A stretch of DNA of 64,000 nucleotides, taken from NCBI GenBank assembly GCA_036897095.1, contig JAYMSP010000239.1, forward strand, positions 1 to 64,000, written 5' to 3'. This document shows, one piece after another, positions 24,252 through 35,944 of the stretch (position 1 is its first letter; every line of letters starts with the position of its first letter). The notes beneath the pieces were generated by a model that saw only the letters and a program-made list of their open reading frames with translations, did not search any database and was not told the DNA's origin. The DNA is from Plantago elongata. Lineage: Eukaryota > Streptophyta > Magnoliopsida > Lamiales > Plantaginaceae. Made by a program: the position numbers and the translations under genes.

Positions 24252-24407
24252 GGCTGATTGTCATAGCATTTAAATCGCTCCATTTGGCTCGATGAACATT
24301 GATTTGGCTTAAAATACACTTCAAATACTCCATTTCAATTCCATTCCAAACGTAATTTCACCAAAATCCATCCAAATACCCATTCAAATTCTATACCAAT
24401 CAGCCCC
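24252..24407. mobile_element. Tourist-like MITE, copy 1
   Basis: 156-base element whose right end reads CAATCAGCCCC and left end GGCTGATTG, with TAA duplicated on both sides (24249-24251, 24408-24410). It is homologous over its length to the copy at 29771-29928. TAA/TTA duplications are typical of PIF/Harbinger MITEs. Confidence 0.7.
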
Positions 24408-24589
24408 TAATAAATTTTTCCCTAATAAATTTTCCTATTTCCAAAAATCAAACAATCTCATTGAAATCATTATCACATTTTTAAATATTACCCAAAAGGA
24501 AACGAAAAATGTAGCGAACATCTAACAATCAACAAAATTACCGAGATGAAAAGGTCATCGCATATGATCTCAGAATCTAAATAATAATA

Positions 24590-27500
24590 TTATGCAGGTC
24601 CGGTTTGAAGAGCGCGATCTAAATCTGCAATTAAATCCTCGACATCCTCTGTCCCCACAGATAAACGGACTAGGTCCTCAGTCAGACCTCTGGCCTCTCG
24701 TACTTCTGCCGGTATGGTTGAATGTGACATGAAGCTAGGCAAGCTGATTAGGGACTTTACGCTCCCTGCCAACAAATGAACATACGGTTAAAATTACAAC
24801 ATTGCACTTAGATTATGGAAGACTGTTTTAAATTGTGTGAAGCTTCTGACAGCTAAATCCTTGTGTTGATTACAGCTTATTGTTAGCATAATCGCCAAGA
24901 AAGTTGTTTGAAAAACAGATCCTACAGATTCTGATAGTTTCCAGCTTAAGATAATCAAAAAGCTATTTGTTTGAAACTTGAAGCAGCTCTTCAGGTGATT
25001 CTACCAAAATAACTTATAACCTTTAGTATTGTCCAGTACATGCTACAAACAACAACTACCCAATTCACTTTAAACTACGTTTACCTTATTCTACTACATT
25101 TAATCACTTCTACAACAATCCGAAGTTCTTACAAAATTTAGACACCAAGAAAAATTATATATATGCAAAAAATGTAACTTGAATGAGATATTACCAAAAC
25201 TGACGGTAATGCTAAAGTACTTTGTGGTCTCGACTACATATTTGGAGAGTGCTAAGGACCCAGTCTGAAAACTTAACACAGAACCTGCACCTTTTGCCTG
25301 TACACCCAAGAAACATATACCATAAGCAATAGCAATAAGTCCGTTAACTTTCTCTATGACAATTGACACTATGCAATATAACTCGAATGCGTGTAAGTTT
25401 TTCCCCACTTTTTACACTGTTATGTGCTGATTGAAATATCTGTTTGTACCTGGGAGTAGTGTAGAGATCGTCCTGGATGACCAGGAAGACCTGCATAATT
25501 GACCTTCTTCACCCGCGGATGAGAGGATAGAAATTCAGCAATCTTTTGTGCATTATCCTGCATGTTACAAATTATTCACTTGAGACGTGCATAAGAGAAT
25601 GGAGAATGAAGAGTTTCAAGATGCAATTAATTACAGCATCAACTACTAACAGAATTGCTAAATGCAATGCAAGAGAGATGTCGGAAACACACCTGTTGCT
25701 TCTCAACACGTAAAGCCATAGTTTTGAGGCCTCTTAGACAAAGCCAACAATCGAAAGGAGCTAGCACAGCGCCTTCCGCATTCTGTAGTATATGAAGGTC
25801 TTTCGCCAAGCTAATGAGCAAGGGAAAAGAAAAGAAATGAGTGGAAGTTTGTCTCAAGAAAACAGAAACTGATGAATTCTCTTTTATTTCCAAAAAATAG
25901 CCATGGAAACTGCTCTAAACTCTGAAGGATGAATTTGAGAAATTTCTTTAGATAGCAATATTACGTCCACAATTGAAACAAACAAAGAAATAAAGCACGC
26001 CATAAAGATCAAAACACACATGTTAAGCTTGAAATTCTAAACTCTAACCTTTCACCCTTAATAGCAAGAACACCAGCCATGAGATCACTGTGACCACCTA
26101 TAAATTTAGTAGCTGAGTGCATCACAATATCTGAAAAATGAAAGAAAAAATTAAATGTAGGAGACAGATATCGTCTGAAACTTAACATAATCTGTTTAAC
26201 AGAGCGGAATTGATAACTGAACAGAACTGTTACCCGCTCCGAGCTCCAAAGGTTGCGACAGAACTGGAGACATCATACTGTTATCAACTAATACAAGAGC
26301 CCCGTGAGCATGAGCGATGTCCGCTATTTTCTGAGACGAAAATAAAGAAAAAGAAAAGTGGTCATCAAATGAACCAAAATACGTCAACATATATAGCCAT
26401 TCTAAAGTTCTTTAGGAGCACAATTCATGGGCATGGAGTATAAAACATTAAACTCTATAATATTTGCATGATCATCACCATATCGTGTTCTATGTAGAAA
26501 AAATTCAAGTTGTTCACACCCTTCTATGATTTCAAGTTAGTACTTCACCGTTTAAACTCTAAACAATTTTGTTGAAACTCTATTAAGTCTATTTCTTCCT
26601 GGCCCCCGGTGTTTGTAGTATGCACATTTGCTCAAAACTTGGGCACTGTTGTGTTGATGAAGAAAAAAAAGTAGATACTGCGTACACGTATATCAGAAAT
26701 CTGTTGGCGAGGGTTTGTTGGACTCTCCAACCAAACAAGCTTCGTGGAGGGGCCAATGGCAGATTTAACCACTTCCAAATTTGTTGTATCAACTCGCCTG
26801 TATCAGCTAGGCAGTATTATAAAGTCTTCCAATTTAAATGTGCAAAGTAATAGTACAAGTTTATATGAAAAGAATAATACTGACTTAACAACAACTCCTG
26901 CTTTTGGAAGTATCTGAGACATGAGACGATCAGAACCACCATACATGTCATCTCCAGATACAATCTCCTGACCTAATTGATATGAGAGAACAAAATATTC
27001 ATGTCATCTCCAGCTACAATTGTTATGCTAATTCAACACAAGACAGAAGCAAATTAAATGAATTACCAGCTCCAACAAGATGAGTAACGGCTGCCAAAGC
27101 AGCCATTCCACTAGCAAAGCACAGTGCTCGATCAGCTTTATCAAGCTTAGCAAGGATTCTGGAACAGAGATAACATACCCCTATTACATATGCAGGGCCA
27201 GGGCATAGCTAGATGAAGATCAATTCATAAAATACAATGGAATATACACCTTTCCAAGGCATCCCTTGTTGGGTTCCCATGTCTTGTGTAATCATAAGGT
27301 CCATAGTATGTTGCTGAAGGCTGTAAACGCTCAACTCATTATATTATTGCACCTTCATATCATTAGTTTAAAGGAATCGTAAGAACAATAAAGACTTGCC
27401 TGCTTGAAAGTTGCTGTCTGGTAAAGGGGAGTGCTTACGGCACCAAAAGGGTCAAAATCATTGGAAAGATTCAACAGCATTGTTGAGAAACTAGGCTCTC

Positions 27501-29031
27501 TTTCAGCACTGTTGTCCGTCGCTTCAATCTCCTCAGCTTCAATATCTGCCAGGAGAAACATAACATGTCATGTAATTGCTTCAACTAGCCTATGAATATA
27601 CTCATCCAATAGTGCAAAACAGCAAATGCAGATCGTTGTTTTAGTTACCGGGAATACATAGATATCCTTACCCATAGAACAATTGGCCATGCCATTAGTC
27701 AAACTCAAAGCGCTGCAATCCACCGCTTTATCACCTGAGCAATTAACTTTGATACTCCGACCAGTTAAACCGCTTCTTCTATTAAGCACGACTGGTTTGT
27801 GCCCATAAAGGAAGGAGCAATTCACATTAACAAGATCCTACACAAAGACAACTACAAGTTAAGAGCTCCGTAAAACACTAAAAGTATAGGAATGACGAAA
27901 GCACAGTTGTGCATCTAGCACATCATATAAATAAGTGGCAACAACCATCTGATCCATCTCAGTTAAAGTTACTACCACCTTAATGCAGTTCATATCTGTT
28001 AGATCCTTGGGTACACTACCATCACTGAAATCTAATTGAGTTACACCCGATGCCAATTACCATGAACTCAGGAAAAATCCAAAAATATACCTTAACATGT
28101 ATGATACTGGTTTTGGCATCCTAAGTTGACCATGAACTTTTTTGTTCCATGATCAACTTAGGGTACCAAACCCGGTTATGTAGCAGTTTAATGTACATTT
28201 CCAGATTTTCGATGGCAAAAAATTGTTCTGCCATACCAGCTAGATTGCATGGCTGTTTCCTTTTATGGTAATTCTCCTATTTTTAAAAAAAAATTCTTCT
28301 ATGTTTTTAATTTGGAAGCACCATGGCCACAGGAGCTTTCTTCCCATGGTACTTCGTTTTCTTTGAAAAACAATTATAAAAGAAATCTATTATGATTTAT
28401 ATTAACTTTATATCAATCTTATAGCCAGGTTTCAATTCTTTTTATAAAGGCACGGTAAGTTTTGAGTTTATTAACAAAATTGGGTGTCTTTCAAATTGAG
28501 CAAAGTCTCATCATTTACATTCTAGTATAATGTGCTTATGTATTTTGCAAATTAACACGTATCTTAAATAAGAAGTCACTCAAAAGTACAAAAATGGGTC
28601 ACCATCAACTTAGGGTATAACCAAAACTCAGATTTAAACTCTAAACCATCTTTGTTATTTACTAAGAAAAATGACATAGATTGATAACCTTCAAGGATCT
28701 AAAACTGAAACTTGTTTTACTACTAAATTTAACTCTTCTGCATAATACAAAGGAAACTTTATGGGGATGAAAAGTCCATTATATATCAATCACAACTCCC
28801 GAACTTGTAATTCGTATATTCTTGATTGTACATTAAGACAATATGAGAGAAAGCAAAGCAGTACTAAAACATAAAGTTATATAATATGAAGAGATCGATC
28901 GAATGCATGAAGGAAGTGTATAAGCAAGCAAATTAATAGAGTAAGAAGAAAGCCAAGGGATAAAGACGACTTACGGTGGTGTGGTTACAAGTGAAGAGTG
29001 AATTAAGAGGCAGAGCAGCAGAGGTAGCCAT
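24590..29031 (-). CDS. CBL: Cystathionine beta-lyase, chloroplastic
   Basis: PLP enzyme that cleaves cystathionine to homocysteine, pyruvate and ammonia in plastid methionine synthesis. Exons: 29031-28975, 27837-27672, 27545-27400, 27320-27250, 27158-27067, 26972-26885, 26797-26686, 26330-26234, 26130-26049, 25810-25693, 25557-25450, 25297-25195, 24765-24590. Total 1416 bases, 471 residues plus stop; the Arabidopsis enzyme has 464. The first ~60-70 residues are Ser/Asn-rich with few acidic residues and fit a transit peptide. Mature signatures seen: STPLYQTATFKQ, YDYTRHGNPTRDALE, CFASGMAAL, WLESPTNP, LVDNSMMSPV, HSATKF with the PLP lysine at about 285, GHSDLMAG, LRGLKTMALRVEKQQ, HPRVKKVNYAGLPGHP, GAGSVLSF, REARGLTEDLVRLSVG. 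Intron 3 has a GC donor (CAG|GCAAGT). Intron 1 (1.1 kb) carries a MITE. The gene looks intact. Confidence 0.95.
28107..28631. mobile_element. MITE in intron 1 of the cystathionine beta-lyase gene
   Basis: Inverted ends: CTGGTTTTGGCATCCTAAGT at the left and, on the other strand at the right, CTGAGTTTTGGTTATACCCT followed by AAGTTGATGGTGACCC. An inner inverted pair (CTAAGTTGACCATGAAC and GTTCCATGATCAACTTAG) lies near 28120-28160. No clear target duplication was fixed, so the family is open. Confidence 0.6.
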
Positions 29032-29589
29032 GGCGGCAACTTAATTATATTTGCAGGGAGGCAGAACGGAAAGAATAACTACGTACTCACTTTTAACCTA
29101 CGTCTCACTCTCACTTGGGGGTGGGTTTTTATAGACAAGTTTGTTAAAAAAACAAACGTTTGCATTTTTATCCCTATAATATAAATCATCACAATTCACA
29201 AAAATGAACTTGGAAACATTATATTACGTAAAAAAAGCAAAAAACAATCTTTACATTTAAAATGTGATTTACTTACTTAAATGTCATAGAAATTTTCTAA
29301 ATTTTTCCCAATTATCTCCCGTCAACCAGTAAGTAAGATTTAAAACTAATATTATAGAAATGTAATATTTTTTATTTTTTTCCTTTTCAGAATACTTGCA
29401 CTGATTCGAGAAAAAGCTGGAAAGCAGGTGAATGTGGTAAAAGAATTAAAAGCATCGTTCCAAGATTATTTAAAACAAAGATGGGTTAGAGACGAAAAAG
29501 GGTGGAAAGCAGCAGGTGAATGTGGTAGAATACTTAATAGCTTGTTCCAAAGTTATTGAAAAATAAAAATAAGAAACACATATAATTGT
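29032..29589. other. Upstream region of cystathionine beta-lyase
   Basis: Contains the likely promoter on the minus strand. A diverged direct repeat (GGAAAGCAGGTGAATGTGGT at about 29420 and GGAAAGCAGCAGGTGAATGT near 29504) is visible. No gene. Confidence 0.45.
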
Positions 29590-29601
29590 ATGTATGGAAG
29601 G

Positions 29602-30181
29602 TTTTTTTTTTTTTTTTAAGTCCAACCGAAAAGATTCTTATTAGAATAATAAAGGAGAAACAATAAGAATCAAAAAGGCCTATCACACTGTTCGACGTGC
29701 CAGTTTATGTGCTAGTACATTTTCGTCATGTTCAAAGCTATAGAAACTAAAAGAATTAGCTAAAGACTGGGGGTTGATTGGCATGACACTCAAATCGCTC
29801 TATTTGGCTCGATGAACAGTGATTTAGCCTAAAATACACTTTAAATACCCCATTTCAATTTCATTCCAAACACGATTTCATCAAAATCCAATCAAAATGG
29901 ACATTTGAGTGCCATGCCAATCAGCCCCTGGATGTCTGTCAAAACTGATCCAACAACAGAAAACTCAAAGTCTAAACAGTTAAAAGATGAAACTAAAGTA
30001 CTACAATCAGAAAAAACTTGAAGATGATTGAAACCCTGAAAAACCGCCCAATAAACAGCAGCCCAGATAGCATAAGCCTCAACGCATTGAGGTGTCTAAG
30101 TGCTGCTCCACCACTAAGTGCAAATAGGCCATCAAACATCCCTGGAGCAAATGCCAGCCCATGTCCATCAAGTGAGAAGGC
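29602..30181 (-). mobile_element. 5'-truncated LINE with RNase H-like tail
   Basis: On the minus strand the end of an RVT_3/RNase H-like domain can be read: VEAYAIWAAVYWAVFQGF, then LQVFSDCSTLVSSF, and after the nested MITE SFEHDENVLAHKLARRTV. A 3' untranslated stretch and an A tract follow (T16 on the plus strand at 29602-29617). The flanks ATGTATGGAAGG (29590-29601) and ATGTATGGAGGG (30182-30193) form a 12-base target duplication with one mismatch. The upstream portion is frame-degraded. This is a classic truncated L1-type insertion. Confidence 0.75.
29771..29928. mobile_element. Tourist-like MITE, copy 2, nested in the LINE
   Basis: 158 bases, ends GGGTTGATTGGCATGACACT and, at the right, GAGTGCCATGCCAATCAGCC followed by CC. 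TGG flanks both sides (29768-29770, 29929-29931). It interrupts the LINE RNase H-like reading and is homologous to 24252-24407, so it arrived after the LINE. Confidence 0.7.
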
Positions 30182-30919
30182 ATGTATGGAGGGTTTTTTA
30201 ATTGAGCATATTAGGGCTCTACTTGTCGGTTCGGGTTTACTATCACCACAAAAAGTCGGGGTCTAATGACGACTTTATCCGTCGTTAGGACCCCCACGAT
30301 CCGTCGTTAGCCCATCGCCCGTCTTAAGACGGACTAATGACGAATTAGACGTCCGTTGTTAAAACGGGCATCGTTAGTTCCGTAATGACGGATCGTTTTA
30401 TCCGTTGTAAAACTTTACGACAGATAAAACTTTTCTGTCATTAGTGGTGCGTTGACCACTAACGACGGATAAATACCATCTGTCGTTAGGCAACTGACGG
30501 ATAAATTTATTCCTCAGTAAATTCTGACGACGATAATAAGTATCCGTCATAATGTTTAACGACGGATAATAATAATAATCCGTCGTAAGGCTTAACGATG
30601 GATAAGTGTTATCCGTCGTTAACCATGAATTAGGGCAGCTCTCCTAACTCGTGGTTTTAACGACGGATAACCCTTATCCGTCGGTAAGACCTGATTTTTA
30701 ATTTTTTTTTGAATTTTATGTACCTGATCAATCAATTTTCACCTGTTATGTCACCCAAACACTTATAAATAAAAGACATTCTAAATGAATGAAAAGTTCA
30801 TAATAAAATATCATAATCAAAGAAATTCATCAAAGTAAACATATTCGTACAAATTAAAGTTCAATTATCGTAAAAGAGGCAAACGAGTTCAATGTATTAG
30901 AATAATAACTAAACTGTGT

Positions 30920-31850
30920 CTACTAATCATCTTCGCTGGTTGACGGCTACGCTGGCTCATAAGATCCATGATCTTTCTCATCTCAGCGACCTCTCGCTCT
31001 ACTTTGGCCTTGTGTGTCTCGAACTTGGCATGCAGAGAATCCTGCTGTAGAGGAGTGACTATCTGATTGACCTCTTGCTGAGTTTAATGGTGACCTGCTG
31101 ACTTCAATGAGGATGACTGACCAATGGAGAAGCTGCTTGCACGTTTCTTCCCTAGACTCCCCACTCCATAAACCCGACCTTTCTCGTATGGTGGGTTCAC
31201 CTCTAGGAAGATACGGTCCTGCGACTCAATGGACAACTCCCCAGTCTCTGTCCTCCCATCAATCCTCCTCTGCACCTCAGTCTGTAATATTTAGAACGTT
31301 CATATGAAATAAGATACTAATATAAGTAAAACGTCTATTTGTTATAGTAGAAATTTATAAAAGAAGTATGAAACTGTAAAGAAAGGATTGTACCGCAATT
31401 TGCTCGGCCGTCTCGTCTACCCAAACAACTCCTTTCGACTTCCTCTGCGTCATCTCTTGAAGAAGTATCCGACGGTTTGTTAGCCAGTTGTTGTAAAAAA
31501 ATGACCAATCAAGTTATAATCGTTATTTTGTGAATTCATCATGGATGAGTAAATTATATGCAAACAAATCTATAAAATACCAAAAATGAATAGATTAGAT
31601 TGAAGTAAAAATAATACAATACTTACCGACATTACTTCATCTGTAAAAACAACGCGAGACCCGTAGTGATGCCTGGCAGTGCCCTTCCCATCTCGCGGCT
31701 CAGTTAGCCTATTATGTTGATTCTTGTAAAAGGTGTCTTGCACGTAGGTACCCAGCCAGTACGTTTCCACTCTTACCACTGCTCAGGAGTCAAGTGCTCT
31801 GGCTTTCTAGGCCGGCATCTCTTCATGTCGTGGACTGGTTTGAACCGAGA
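30920..31850 (-). pseudogene. Ptta/En/Spm transposon protein remnant (Transposase_24-like)
   Basis: On the minus strand, segments read YVQDTFYKNQHNRLTEPRDG followed by a GS-R-V-F-like stretch (31770-31610), then IFLEVNPPYEKGRVYGVGSL followed by GKKR (31275-31130), then a basic/acidic coiled tail (HAKFETHKAKVEREVAEMRK, about 31035-30960). That order (N-R-L...G-x-x-x-x-H-Y-G-S, then KGRVYGxGS) is characteristic of the plant transposon protein family. The pieces are separated by introns or frame losses and do not form one ORF. Confidence 0.6.
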
Positions 31851-32010
31851 TGCTCAAAAATAGACCACATCAAACTCACCATTCGATTGGGAATGTAGAA
31901 CTTTTTCTACATCAATTTCCTACAAACAAATCATCAATTCAAATGGCTATCATACAAATAACATACAACTTCAATGATTTGAACCCATTCACAAATACAA
32001 TGGTGACTTA

Positions 32011-32318
32011 TAACATATCACCCAAGTACATTGGATAACATATCACACATACAAACAGTCCAATCTACTAACACAATGGTGACTAGCATATCATTCAAGT
32101 TCAGTGGCTAACATACCACACATGCAAATAGTCCTATAATTTACTAACATGTACGGTGACTAACATATCACCCAAGTTCAGTGGCTAACATACCACACAT
32201 GCAAATAGTCCTACAATTTACTAAGATGTACGGTGACTAACATATCACCCAAGTTCAGTGCATAACTAACATATTACCCAAGTTAAGTGGCTAACATACC
32301 ACACTAACGGTCCTACAA
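32011..32318. repeat. 77-base tandem repeat inside the CACTA element
   Basis: About four units beginning TAACATATCACCCAAGTTCA and containing GTGGCTAACATACCACACAT and a TACGGTGAC-like end. The middle two units are nearly identical. Confidence 0.85.
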
Positions 32319-32639
32319 TTTATCAGTCTTTGCAATTTCATTTTTTTTCTTTTTAATTTACAGTCAATTAATATGACGACGGATAAGTCATCCGTCGTTA
32401 TATATAACGACGAATGACTTGTTCGTCGTTACTTTTCGTCGGGAAAGTGAAAAATTCTTGTAGTGTATACCTAAGTGTACGTGTACCATCTCCCGTACCA
32501 CCGTCGAGGTCGCATCATGTCATTAACTCCATAGTAATTGCTTCAATTATCCATGAAAAACAATCAAGCTGCTTAAATATTTTATATAGCGTCTAGTCCT
32601 AAACTTCAAAAGTGCATTATAGTATACTGTATGATGATG

Positions 32640-33336
32640 GTAACACCTTGTCTTTAGTAGTAAAGCTCATCCCATTTCAGTGAAATATGAAGGCCATAAC
32701 GGAGTGAGGAAACCGGTTTGGAAACCGACATGGAAAATATTAGATGAAGTGAATTCAATGGTCTTAGAAAAGAAGAATGAGGAAAGGGCTGAAGAGAAGT
32801 TAAAGAAATCAACTGTGGTCGGAAAAGCTCAGGCAAGAAGTGAAATGGAGGATGGAGAATGCTTGACGAAAAATTGTATAGTATTGGTGTACTGACGAAA
32901 CTATTGGAAGGGAATGGTCACAAGGGCTTCAAAGTGGCTAAGCTAACGAATAGTAGTTGGATCTTGGAACATGAATCGAAAGAGGCTAGACAAAATCTGC
33001 TGAATGAGGATGAAGTATGGCTGGAATTGTGGTGTCGGGAAGTGAGACCCTGGGAGAAGGACGATAAATGTCAAGAGACGTGTATGGATTAGCATATACG
33101 GAGTGCCGCTACACGGCTGGAGTGAGGATGTGTTTAAATCAACGAGCAGTACAATTGGTAAAACAATCATGGTGCACAAGGACACAGTGGATAAGAAGTA
33201 TTTTAGAAAAGGTTGGGTTCTTGTCGAAACTCCAATGTTCGAACTAATCAGGAAGAAATCATCCATTAGGATCCAGGGGGAGTTCTTCCCGATCAATTTG
33301 GTGGAAGAGGCAGAGTACGCAAATGGTGGCGAGTGA
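32640..33336 (+). pseudogene. LINE ORF1-like fragment (DUF4283/RRM-like), broken
   Basis: Three short frames follow one another: 32680-32895 (basic and acidic, charged), 32859-33092 (ends WLELWCREVRPWEKDD) and 33103-33336 (GVPLHGWSEDVFKS, then GWVLVETPMFELI and IQGEFFPINLVEE). The G-V-P-L-H-x-W and VLVET motifs occur in the nucleic-acid-binding N-terminal proteins of plant LINE-like elements. At least two frame changes or stops (about 32860-32895 and at 33090) separate the pieces. No RT is found nearby. A decayed host paralogue of the same family is an alternative. Confidence 0.45.
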
Positions 33337-34150
33337 TGTGTCAAATCAGAATTTTAAATTTATTTGTTTTTATGCCAGAGTTAAACCCAAGTACTAAGTT
33401 AAACTGTAGTATAATGGAAATAACCAGATGCCGGTCTCTAATGACTTAACCATCTGTTGCTTTGACTTATGTCATTTAGTAAATAGAATAATATATAATT
33501 AGAAAGAATGTGGAGAGAGAAGAGAGAGTTTGTTTGCCTCGGCGGCGAGTTGTTTTGTGTGTGTTGTGAAGGAAGAGTGTTTTTGTAGAGAATAGAGAAG
33601 ATAGACAGAGAAAAGTAATATTAAATACGAAGATAAGTTGTGCAATTGTGGGAACTATAGGATGGTGATTTCAACAAGATGATAAGCATGGAGAATATGC
33701 AATTCACATGAGTTAATCACATCGAATATCTCACACATTCGCTTCATGAACGTTCAGTGTCTCACTCACTACTTCCATGGTAATGGTAGAATTAGTGGAG
33801 TCGTCAATTCCACTAACTACGGGCAACCATATTAATCTGGTTTATATATAATTGCAACAAACCTTTCGTAAAACCCATGGTCGTAAAGATAGTTTGACAA
33901 AAGCTCGAGTTATGCGATGCAGTTATTTTCATGTAAGAACATCAATTATATATAACCAGATTAATATTTAATCCCTAAGCACATTGATTAATTTGACGCA
34001 TATCGAATTGCATAAAACTTAGCTAATAATGCTTGACAAAAGCTCGAGTTATGCGATGCAGTTATTGTTGAATCTTTTAATGATTAGTGCTTTGCTGAAT
34101 ATATCTATGTTGTCATTATATTGAAGATGTTCATAGGTGTATTCTTCTTC
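33337..34150. repeat. Spacer with inverted and direct repeats
   Basis: Inverted arms at 33829-33854 and 33943-33967 (ATATTAATCTGG...ATATAATTG, one indel) enclose about 88 bases. An exact 33-base direct repeat occurs at 33895-33927 (inside the loop) and 34034-34066 (outside). No gene is seen. Confidence 0.6.
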
Positions 34151-34159
34151 CTCTTAGAT

Positions 34160-35393
34160 GTCTGAAAGTGGTGATAGTTGGTGATGGAAAAGCTGAAAAA
34201 CCGGCCGAAGAACTTGAGCTACTTGATGCAATAAAGAATATCAAGCTAGTAGGTATGAAGGGGAAGAAAGGTTTCAAGCCAGGTGGTCTCAGTTCATTCA
34301 TAATCAAATTCGAGCCACTTTTTTTGGGACAGACTTGAGATTAAGCCACACATTGGCAACAAGATAAGGAACTGGAAGGCTTTGCACACTAGTGTGCTTG
34401 CTTTCAAGAACAAGAGTGGCATAGGTTGGTGTGATGTTGAGAATAAGTTTAGTTGTGACGATCATTTTTTGGCAGATTTTATCCAGGTATGACATTTAAA
34501 CTTGAGCATTCTACTTCAAAAATAGATATACCTAAGTGTGTGTGATTGCTTACTAAAGGTAGTTCTTTTGTGTTATGACACTTGTCAACTAAATAGGACG
34601 ACAAGATAATGACCAAGTTGAGAGACAAGAAATGGATTTACTTTGACGATTTGTGTGAGACTTTTGGAATAGACATTGCTACTGGACAGAGGGCAAAGGC
34701 TTTGGGAGGGAAAGCCAAATTGATTCCACACGAAAAGGTACCCGAAACAGATTCAGACTTGGACGAAGGGTATAACACTACCTCTGATGCCCCTACTGCC
34801 TTCAACACACAACAAACTCAGGGTGGTACTAGCCAAGCACGATCTACTGCCTATGAAGATCCAACTGGAGCACCCTGCATTACTCAAGAATACACTGTGA
34901 AAGAAACTGAAACTGAAACTGTCAAATGTACTCAAGCAGAGGAAGCAAAACCTACGAAGGTCCGTAGTTATATTCCCGACCTATGCGAAGGAAATATGTA
35001 TCCTAAAAGAAAGAGATGTCGGGTGAATGCAGAAGAAACTGATGAGTCCTTTCTGAACATGATGGATGGGTTTGTTAAGTTCACAAAAGAAGCTTGTGTG
35101 GGAGTTAGAAACCTAGCTAATGGGGATTCTTCATCTCACAAATCAAATGCGTAGTCGAGGACTATATTCGGATGATGATTGTAGAACTTGACAAGTTCCC
35201 TAACCTGCCTTCTTCATTCAAGGTTCAAATTGGATTGATGCTCATCTATGACATACCAACTTTGCAATTCTTCCTCTTCATGAATGAAAGTGACAAGTTC
35301 AACTACATGAATAATGAGCTTAAGAAATTGGGTGGGACTGATATGGAGGATCCTTACATTCCTCACTTTGACTTTGATGAGGGAACCGTCTAG
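34160..35393 (+). pseudogene. Myb/SANT-like domain protein (LIMYB-like), possibly decayed
   Basis: The region around 34260-34486 encodes the plant Myb/SANT-like domain (Myb_DNA-bind_3 type): GFKPGGLSSF in one frame, then KPHIGNKIRNWKALHTSVLA and GIGWCDVENKFSCDDHFLAD in another, so the N-terminal exon has at least one frame slip near 34325. A GT-AG intron (34487-34596) leads to 34597-35154: KLRDKKWIYFDDLCETFGID, then ATGQRAK, a Thr/Ser-rich linker, a basic patch PKRKRCR and a helical end. A C-terminal helical segment (35172-35393, SFKVQIGLMLIYDIPTLQFF) matches the family's tail, perhaps joined by a further intron. These proteins are nuclear; many are relatives of the PIF/Harbinger accessory protein. 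It could be a live gene if I misplaced the first exon. Confidence 0.5.
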
Positions 35394-35944
35394 ATATCAT
35401 TGCATAGCTGACCATTTGATTGACTGGAGTTGGCCTTTTTTGTTGAAATCTCTAACCATGTGTCCAAGAATAATTTGACCAACTAATGTTTCCTCTTGTC
35501 ATTTGGTATTTTGTCCAGAAACTTTATTTGACCTCAAGAGGCAGACTAGTATTATTGGCCTTGTAACTTAACTATAGGTCATGATATTGATTCATGTACA
35601 TGAAACTGATGTGGAATGTCATTATGTAATCTGATTCAATATTCAAACTCTTTTACTTACATTTACTTGCACATAGTAGTTTGTTTATTATGTAAGCAAC
35701 AATTATTCAAGTAGCAGGTATCACTAAACGGCACATTTTCATTCATACAACTTAAAAGTTGCAACGGTTCATGACAAACTAGCAAATACAAAGAGTACTA
35801 AACTTGAACTAAACATTAGCCGAATACCACAAATTAATTTCTCTATAATTAGAAAAGGAGAGAAATGTGGGACGAAAGGGAAATTAAACTAGTGGAGTGC
35901 AAACATAATTTCCTTCGACTTCTTCATGGATTCTTCTTGAACTT

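Larger units (their letters stand above)
30244..32465. mobile_element. CACTA (En/Spm) transposon, non-autonomous, 2.2 kb
   Basis: The right end reads TTCTTGTAGTG (inverse of CACTACAAGAA) and the left end CACCACAAAAAGTC. Both are flanked by TAT (30241-30243 and 32466-32468), the 3-base duplication expected of CACTA elements. The subterminal zones (30260-30690 and 32370-32450) are packed with ACGACGGATAA/TTATCCGTCGT motifs in both orientations. The interior (30890-31850, minus strand) holds remnants of a Ptta/En/Spm-associated protein, and 32011-32318 holds a 77-base tandem repeat. No complete transposase is present. Confidence 0.85.

Noticed and set aside
26589-26850. Frames on both strands within the cystathionine beta-lyase gene
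   Set aside because: The true exon (26797-26686) is in a different frame and matches the enzyme family.
30018-30266. Plus-strand 82-codon frame
   Set aside because: Antisense to the LINE RNase H-like remnant, which explains the sequence better.
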